Origin: Desulfobacteraceae bacterium UBA5616
GTDB taxonomy: Bacteria > Desulfobacterota > Desulfobacteria > Desulfobacterales > UBA5616
Direction: 5' to 3'
NCBI GenBank assembly: GCA_002423615.1
Contig: DIKO01000061.1
Span: 1-17,828, forward strand
DNA length: 17,828 nucleotides
Numbering within the stretch: position 1 is the stretch's first letter; each line of letters opens with the position of its first letter. Below are positions 13,886-17,828 of this stretch, in pieces. The notes beneath the pieces were generated by a model. That model was given only the letters and a program-made list of their open reading frames with translations. It was not told the DNA's origin and searched no databases. A program made the translations under genes and the position numbers.

Positions 13886-15483
13886 AAGTCGCGTTGATCG
13901 CCCCCCCCTATCCCCTGGAGGAAGCGCCTTCTCCGCCCCTGGGAATCTGCTATGTCGCCGCTTCTTTTGAAGCCGCGGGGGCGACTGTCCGTATTTTTGA
14001 TTATATCGTCCGGGGATACAGTCCGGAAAAATTAAAGTCCGAGCTGGACACCTTTGCGCCCGATGTGGTGGGAACCAATTCCGTCACCATGAATTTTTTT
14101 ACCGCCGCCGGAATCCTGAAAACCGCCAAAGCGCATGACCCATCCCTGATCACCGTTATGGGCGGGCCCCACGTGTCCTTTGATGCGGAAAATACCTTGA
14201 AGGCCTATCCGGAAATCGATCTCATCGTCATCGGGGAAAGCGAAGAAACCCTGAAAGAGCTGATCCCGGTGCTGCACGATAAAAACGCGTGGCAACACAT
14301 CCGGGGACTGGCCTTCCTGGATGAGGGGAAGCTGGTGATAACCGAAGAACGTCCGTTTCTTCAGGATCTGGACACCCTGCCGCTTCCGGCACGGCATCTT
14401 TTGCCCGCTTCCCGTTACCAGGCCCTGGGGTTTCCCGTGAGCATCATCACCAGCCGGGGATGCCCCAATCGGTGCATCTTCTGCCAGGGCCGGCGCATGG
14501 TGGGGATGAAGGTGCGTTATCGCTCCCCCGAAAAGGTCGCCGACGAGATCGAGAACATCCTCTCCTATGGATTTCCCCGCATCAACATCGCCGATGATTT
14601 TTTTACCTCCAACAGGAAAAGGGTCCAGCGCTTCTGTGATGAAATCCTGAACAGGGGGCTGTGCTTCTCCTGGTCTGCCTTTGCCCGCGTGGATTCATGC
14701 AGCATCGAAGTGCTTGAAACCATGAAAAACGCCGGTTGCGACACGGTGAGCTTCGGGATTGAATCGGGTAACCCGGAAATGCTCAAACGCATTCAAAAAG
14801 GCATCACCCTGGACCAGGCCAGAAAAGCCGTGACCATGTGCAAGGAAACGGGGATGGGGGTTTTTCTGTCCTTCATGGCCGGGCTTCCCGGAGAAACCCG
14901 CGAAACCCTGGAGGATACCCGGGCATTTGCCAAGGAACTGGGCGTGCCCATGGGCTACCACTACCTGGCCCCTTTTCCGGGAACCACCCTGTGGGAAAAA
15001 CTGGATGAATACGATCTTGAAATTCTGACACGGAACTGGGATCGATATGACGCCAATCAGGCCATCACGCGGACATCGAGCCTCTCCGACGGGGATATCA
15101 ACGCCTTTGTGGGGGAATTCGAAGCGGAAATCGAAAGATGCTGGCAGGATATGCAGGACCGGTACCGGAAGGGGACCTGCACGGATCATGAACGGTTCAG
15201 GATAGAAGGCCGAAAACGCATGCAGTTCATATTCCGCCTTTTTTCCGAAGACATCATCGAGAAGAACGGAAAAATCACCGGGGCCTCCCGCTCGAACGGC
15301 CATCCGGCAGGACTCATCAACAGGCTTTCCGCTGTGATGGATGTGGACAAGCCCTTTGTCGAAAACACCCTCAAAGACCTCGTGAAAAAGGGTTATTTGA
15401 AATACCGGGGCGAGGACAACGCCGTAACCTGGTTCTGGCCCCATAACCCGAAAATGGACGGATTGTCTTTAACCGCGCCCTAG
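13882..15483 (+). CDS. B12-binding-domain radical SAM enzyme (COG1032 type)
   Basis: A 533-residue protein with an N-terminal cobalamin-binding-type Rossmann domain (residues 1-135: VALIAPPYP, PDVVGTNSVTMN, VMGGPHVSF, IVIGESEETL). The radical SAM core follows from about 185. Its cluster-binding Cys194-x3-Cys198-x2-Cys201 (RGCPNRCIFC) holds the 4Fe-4S cluster that cleaves S-adenosylmethionine. Further radical SAM features are ADDFFTSNRKRV, GIESGNPEMLKRIQKG and SFMAGLPGETRET. The N-terminal domain lacks the DxHxxG motif of base-on-His proteins, as is common in this BchE/methylase-like group. Members methylate or rearrange unreactive carbon or phosphorus atoms. The C-terminal region (460-530) looks like a small winged-helix fold. 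The gene overlaps the preceding glycosyltransferase-like gene by ATGA. The substrate is unknown. It ends with TAG. Confidence 0.9.
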   Translation: MKVALIAPPYPLEEAPSPPLGICYVAASFEAAGATVRIFDYIVRGYSPEKLKSELDTFAPDVVGTNSVTMNFFTAAGILKTAKAHDPSLITVMGGPHVSFDAENTLKAYPEIDLIVIGESEETLKELIPVLHDKNAWQHIRGLAFLDEGKLVITEERPFLQDLDTLPLPARHLLPASRYQALGFPVSIITSRGCPNRCIFCQGRRMVGMKVRYRSPEKVADEIENILSYGFPRINIADDFFTSNRKRVQRFCDEILNRGLCFSWSAFARVDSCSIEVLETMKNAGCDTVSFGIESGNPEMLKRIQKGITLDQARKAVTMCKETGMGVFLSFMAGLPGETRETLEDTRAFAKELGVPMGYHYLAPFPGTTLWEKLDEYDLEILTRNWDRYDANQAITRTSSLSDGDINAFVGEFEAEIERCWQDMQDRYRKGTCTDHERFRIEGRKRMQFIFRLFSEDIIEKNGKITGASRSNGHPAGLINRLSAVMDVDKPFVENTLKDLVKKGYLKYRGEDNAVTWFWPHNPKMDGLSLTAP

Positions 15484-15508
15484 ACGCAGGTGTTGACTGA
15501 AATTATTC

Positions 15509-15775
15509 ATGTACAGGTACGCGACAACAGCCAGGGCACTCAGAGCTCTGATGGCCGAATATCCCGATGAAAACCCCTCCGTTTTTTTAAGAGATGATTC
15601 ATTCGCGGCCTACTGTTACGACCGGCTGACGGTTAAGGAATTAAAGTCCGCCTTCAACCGGGACCCCGATCCCGATGACTGCATCAGGTGGAACCTCTCC
15701 CCCTTGGAATGGAAGGAAAATGTGGAGATGGCCCTGATTTCACTTTCCCCGAAAAGGAGCGAAAAATCAAAATGA
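15509..15775 (+). CDS. Conserved-looking small protein of unknown function (88 aa)
   Basis: I do not recognise this protein. It has 88 residues, is acidic and mostly helical by eye, with no signal peptide or membrane segment. It carries a Pro/Asp-rich turn (FNRDPDPDDCIRWNLSPLEWKENVEMAL) and two Cys residues. Evidence that it is a real gene is positional. It starts 25 nt after the radical SAM stop, fills the gap completely and overlaps the transglutaminase-like gene as ATGA. The ribosome-binding sequence before the ATG at 15509 is poor. A later in-frame ATG at 15551 would remove 14 residues. It could be a partner or carrier protein, or a substrate of the neighbouring enzymes, but lacks a leader/core layout of a typical modified peptide. 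Confidence 0.6.
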   Translation: MYRYATTARALRALMAEYPDENPSVFLRDDSFAAYCYDRLTVKELKSAFNRDPDPDDCIRWNLSPLEWKENVEMALISLSPKRSEKSK

Positions 15776-16470
15776 ATGAAGACCTGGACGTTTATCTGCA
15801 GTCCACCCCGGTCATCAATTTTACGGACCCGGCAGTGGAAGCATTTGCCCGGGAAAACGCCGGAACCGGGGATAACACCGGTAAGGCCGTAAACCTGTAC
15901 TATGCCGTGAGGGATCAGATCCGCTACGATCCCTATAAATTCGAAATGACCGTAAACGGGCTTTGTGCCGGAACCACGGTGAGAGATAAAAGAGGATGGT
16001 GCGTTCCCAAGGCCATACTCTTAGCCGCCTGTTGCCGCCTCATGGGAATTCCGTCCCGGCTGGGATTCGCCGACGTGAAAAACCACCTCTCCACCGAGCG
16101 GATGCGGCAGAACATGAAAACGGACGTGTTTTACTGGCATGGGTATACGGCCATTTACCTCAACTCCGGATGGGTGAAGGCAACCCCGGCTTTCAACATC
16201 GGCCTGTGCGAAAAATTCCGGTTAAAACCCCTGGAATTCGACGGAAAAAAGGATTCCATATTTCATCCCTTTGATCTTACCGGGAATCAACACATGGAAT
16301 ACCTGAAATTCCGGGGAGAATACGCCGACATCCCCATGGCGGAAATGATGGAAACCTTTGCAGCGGTTTACGGCGGCACCGGAATGATGGAGCATGGGGA
16401 TTTCGATCAGGATGTGGACCTCGAGACCACCGGCAAGGCTGCTCACCCCCATGGGGAACTACCCAAGTGA
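15772..16470 (+). CDS. Transglutaminase-like superfamily protein (predicted cysteine protease/amidase fold)
   Basis: A 232-residue cytosolic protein with a transglutaminase-like core. The nucleophile Cys77 is in RGWCVPKAILLAACCRLMGIPSRLGF (helix start), and His123 is in YWHGYTAIYLNSGWVKATPAFN, the strand pair that normally supplies the His and an acidic third residue. Here the third position is not an obvious Asp (ATPAFN). Such domains act as peptidases, amidases or ligases. This short bacterial form, with a region before the Cys (AVRDQIRYDPYKFE), is common but uncharacterised. The ATG at 15772 overlaps the preceding gene's stop as ATGA; a longer frame from 15688 merely overlaps that gene and is rejected. 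It is the last gene of the plus-strand unit starting at 12992. No terminator is visible between it and brxF. Confidence 0.8.
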   Translation: MNEDLDVYLQSTPVINFTDPAVEAFARENAGTGDNTGKAVNLYYAVRDQIRYDPYKFEMTVNGLCAGTTVRDKRGWCVPKAILLAACCRLMGIPSRLGFADVKNHLSTERMRQNMKTDVFYWHGYTAIYLNSGWVKATPAFNIGLCEKFRLKPLEFDGKKDSIFHPFDLTGNQHMEYLKFRGEYADIPMAEMMETFAAVYGGTGMMEHGDFDQDVDLETTGKAAHPHGELPK

Positions 16471-16514
16471 CGAAAAAGGCCGGAACCCGTCTCAATCTGG
16501 ACACCGAGCAGTAA
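16467..16514 (+). other. Short open stretch before brxF, possible remnant of a gene end
   Basis: Beginning with a GTG that overlaps the transglutaminase-like stop, 15 codons read VTKKAGTRLNLDTEQ and end in TAA just before the brxF ribosome-binding site (AAGGAG). It has no ribosome-binding site of its own. It resembles the tail of a protein left at the island edge, but could be chance. Confidence 0.25.
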
Positions 16515-16523
16515 GGAGCGAGC

Positions 16524-17018
16524 ATGGCCGAACCGATTCACGACAAGATAAAACGATCCCTGCAAGCTGCCGAAGGTTTGTATCACCGCCTGGTGTTGCT
16601 GGTGGGTGAGACCGGTTCCGGCAAGACCGGCGTTCTTCGGGATATTGCCGAGGAATTCGGCTCGTCCGTCGTCAACGTCAATCTGGCGCTTTCAGGCGAA
16701 CTGCTTGAGCTGACGGCAAAGCAGCGGTCGCTTCGGTTGCCGGGCATCCTCGATCAGATCGCGGACCAGGCTCAAGCACCGGTGGTGTTGGATAATCTCG
16801 AGATCCTTTTCGACAAGGACCTCAAGCAGGACCCCTTGCGCCTGCTGCAGGCCATTTCAAGAAACCGGGCCGTGGTGGCTTCGTGGAACGGAATCATGAA
16901 TTCCGGGAGGCTTTTGTACGCCGAAACCGGCCATCCCGAGTACCGCAGCTATGACTCGGTCGATGCGCTGATTGTTGAGATGAGGGGTGAGGGTTTAGGA
17001 GCGAGGGGCGAGAAATGA
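16524..17018 (+). CDS. brxF: BREX type 3 P-loop protein BrxF
   Basis: A 164-residue small P-loop NTPase matching BrxF, the first gene of BREX type 3 phage-defence operons. Walker A is GETGSGKT (28-35). A Walker B-like strand is APVVLDNLEILFD (85-97), and a sensor-like strand is NRAVVASWNGI (114-124). BrxF works with BrxC, the methylase PglXI, helicase BrxHII and PglZ; its biochemical role is poorly known. The ATG at 16524 follows AAGGAG by 7 nt. The last ~12 residues (MRGEGLGARGEK) are translated from a G-rich repeat that flanks the inserted gene downstream, so the original C-terminus was probably different. The stop overlaps the next start as ATGA. No dedicated promoter is visible in the 53 nt upstream. 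The NTPase call is firm; BREX membership rests on the following brxC. Confidence 0.88.
   Translation: MAEPIHDKIKRSLQAAEGLYHRLVLLVGETGSGKTGVLRDIAEEFGSSVVNVNLALSGELLELTAKQRSLRLPGILDQIADQAQAPVVLDNLEILFDKDLKQDPLRLLQAISRNRAVVASWNGIMNSGRLLYAETGHPEYRSYDSVDALIVEMRGEGLGARGEK
16980..17012 (+). repeat. G-rich repeat-like segment at the left side of the four-helix-bundle gene
   Basis: The stretch contains degenerate units of the type GAGGGGTGAG, TTTAGGAGC and GAGGGGCGAG (17003-17012). Its last unit matches 9 of 10 bases with the complement of the right-hand repeat (GAGGGGCTAG), so the gene at 17015 lies between inverted G-rich ends. It encodes the tail of BrxF. Confidence 0.55.
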
Positions 17019-17416
17019 GCGTGCAGAGTTACAAAGATTTGATTGTTTGGCAGAAAGCATTGGACCTGGTGGAGATTATTTATCAGGTGACCAAGACCTT
17101 TCCGAAGGAAGAACTGTATGGTTTGACTAATCAATTACGACGAGCTGGTGTTTCTATTCCCTCTAACATCGCTGAAGGTCATGCAAGAAGTTCAACGCAA
17201 GAGTTCCATCGCTTCCTGTCAATCGCAAGAGGCTCTTTGGGCGAAGTTGAAACTCAACTCATCATCGCCCAACGACTCGGTTATCTCTCAAAAAGCCAGC
17301 TTGACCCAATTCTTGCCCTGCAAACAGAAATCAACAAAATGACCAACGGGCTGATGACCAAACTCGTCCCTAGCCCCTCGTCCCTAGCCCCTGCAACGAC
17401 GAAGGAGTTGCGATGA
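17015..17416 (+). CDS. Four-helix-bundle protein (S23/23S rRNA intervening-sequence family) inserted in the BREX operon
   Basis: A 133-residue protein of the four-helix-bundle/IVP family (PF05635). It has the usual opening SYKDLIVWQKALDLVEIIYQ, then YGLTNQLRRAGVSIPSNIAEGHAR, the family's best marker, then FHRFLSIARGSLGEVETQLIIA and a fourth helix. The family was first seen inside intervening sequences of 23S rRNA genes, and diverged copies occur beside diversity-generating retroelements (Avd). Its function as a free-standing gene is unknown. It overlaps brxF by ATGA and brxC by ATGA, so it is translated with both although it is not a normal BREX component. It is AT-richer than its neighbours. 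Its last ~16 residues (VPSPSSLAPATTKELR) are read from the C-rich tandem repeat and the native brxC leader, outside the usual ~118-residue domain. This suggests insertion. Confidence 0.88.
   Translation: MSVQSYKDLIVWQKALDLVEIIYQVTKTFPKEELYGLTNQLRRAGVSIPSNIAEGHARSSTQEFHRFLSIARGSLGEVETQLIIAQRLGYLSKSQLDPILALQTEINKMTNGLMTKLVPSPSSLAPATTKELR
17363..17392 (+). repeat. Tandem C-rich repeat at the right side of the four-helix-bundle gene
   Basis: Two perfect adjacent copies of CTCGTCCCTAGCCC (17363-17376 and 17377-17390) are followed by the first bases of a third. The complement is G-rich and resembles the left-hand repeat. It lies in the 3' end of the four-helix-bundle coding frame, and the native ribosome-binding site of brxC (GGAG, 6 nt before its ATG) lies just beyond it. 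Confidence 0.75.
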
Positions 17417-17828
17417 AATACGGGGACCTTATCCAATTCGACCCGATTGAGTCGGTTGTTCAGTTGCGTGATGCGGACAAATCGAGCGCCGCGCACACCC
17501 TCGTGAACACCTATGTCATTTCCGATGAAATGGCCGAACGGCTCACCCAGCTTGTCATCCCTCAGATGCAGTTCGATCAGCCGGTCGATAACAAGGGTTT
17601 GATGGTGGTCGGTAACTACGGCACCGGTAAATCGCACTTGATGTCGGTGGTCTCCAGCCTTGCCGCAGACGCCTCCCTGCTGGAAGGGCTGAAGAACGAT
17701 GCGGTCCGCGACGCAGCCGCTCAGATCGCCGGGCGTTTCAAGGTCATCCGTACCGAGATCGGAGCCACCACCATGTCCCTGCGCGACATCCTGGTGGCCG
17801 AACTGGAAGAGCATCTCGAAAAACTCGG
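17413..17828 (+). CDS. brxC: BREX type 3 BrxC-like ATPase (DUF6079 family), cut by the window end
   Basis: The first 138 residues of a large protein that continues past the window. The opening MKYGDLIQFDPIESVVQLRD, followed by TYVISDEMAERL and FDQPVDNKGLMVVGNYGTGKSHLMSVVSSLA, is the start of the DUF6079/BrxC group found after brxF in BREX type 3. Walker A is GNYGTGKS (67-74). BrxC/PglY-type proteins are very large (usually over 1,000 residues) AAA-like ATPases needed for BREX methylation and exclusion of phage. The ATG at 17413 overlaps the stop of the four-helix-bundle gene, and GGAG lies 6 nt upstream. The methylase, helicase and PglZ genes are expected to the right, beyond the view. Confidence 0.88.
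   Translation, partial: MKYGDLIQFDPIESVVQLRDADKSSAAHTLVNTYVISDEMAERLTQLVIPQMQFDQPVDNKGLMVVGNYGTGKSHLMSVVSSLAADASLLEGLKNDAVRDAAAQIAGRFKVIRTEIGATTMSLRDILVAELEEHLEKL

Noticed and set aside
15688..15771. Longer start for the transglutaminase-like protein
   Set aside because: The extension lies wholly inside the 88-aa gene and encodes no domain; the ATGA overlap at 15772 is the natural start.
1..17828. CRISPR array, rRNA genes or IS transposase
   Set aside because: No regularly spaced repeats, rRNA-like sequence or transposase motifs were seen on either strand.

Overview
The window looks like a chromosome segment of a Gram-negative, probably sulfate-reducing Desulfobacterota (Desulfobacterales-type) bacterium. 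This placement is an inference from gene content, including a ThiE-ThiL fusion, a CstA permease, a B12-radical SAM protein and an outer-membrane lipoprotein with Lnt; no marker gene proves it. Most of the window is moderately GC-rich. The first ~1.1 kb is visibly AT-rich, and the four-helix-bundle gene near 17.0-17.4 kb is AT-richer than its neighbours.

Left part (1-2391): the end of an integrated element against a tRNA-Leu(CAA). It holds a ParE-type toxin/antitoxin pair on the minus strand, a small HTH excisionase-like gene behind a promoter with a large palindrome, and a tyrosine recombinase gene whose 3' end lies 15 nt from the encoded CCA end of the tRNA. The recombinase frame is cut by one in-frame TAG between its core-binding and catalytic domains, so it is probably inactivated. 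No second att copy is visible, so the element continues off the left edge or is decayed.

Middle part (2518-10844, minus strand): an HNH endonuclease whose N-terminus resembles phosphorothioate-sensing (ScoMcrA-like) restriction enzymes, then a housekeeping block. In transcription order the block is an M48 lipoprotein protease with TPRs, lnt, prfB (RF2, with a classical programmed +1 frameshift), an HD-domain protein, a ThiE-ThiL fusion and an M50 site-2-protease-like membrane protein. Genes from prfB to M50 overlap or nearly touch. Promoters can be read before the M48 gene and before prfB.

Next (10969-12855, minus strand): cstA, preceded by a promoter and a ~110-nt leader that folds into four consecutive hairpins, the last followed by a T7 run. 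This is a riboswitch- or attenuator-like layout of a type I do not recognise.

Right-centre (12932-16470, plus strand): a sigma70-like promoter followed by a glycosyltransferase-like protein, a cobalamin-binding-domain radical SAM enzyme, an unknown 88-aa protein and a transglutaminase-like protein, with ATGA overlaps suggesting coupled expression.

Right end (16524-17828, plus strand): the left edge of a BREX type 3 phage-defence operon, brxF then brxC (cut by the window end). A four-helix-bundle (S23/IVP-type) gene sits between them, flanked by G-rich repeats and joined to both neighbours by ATGA overlaps.
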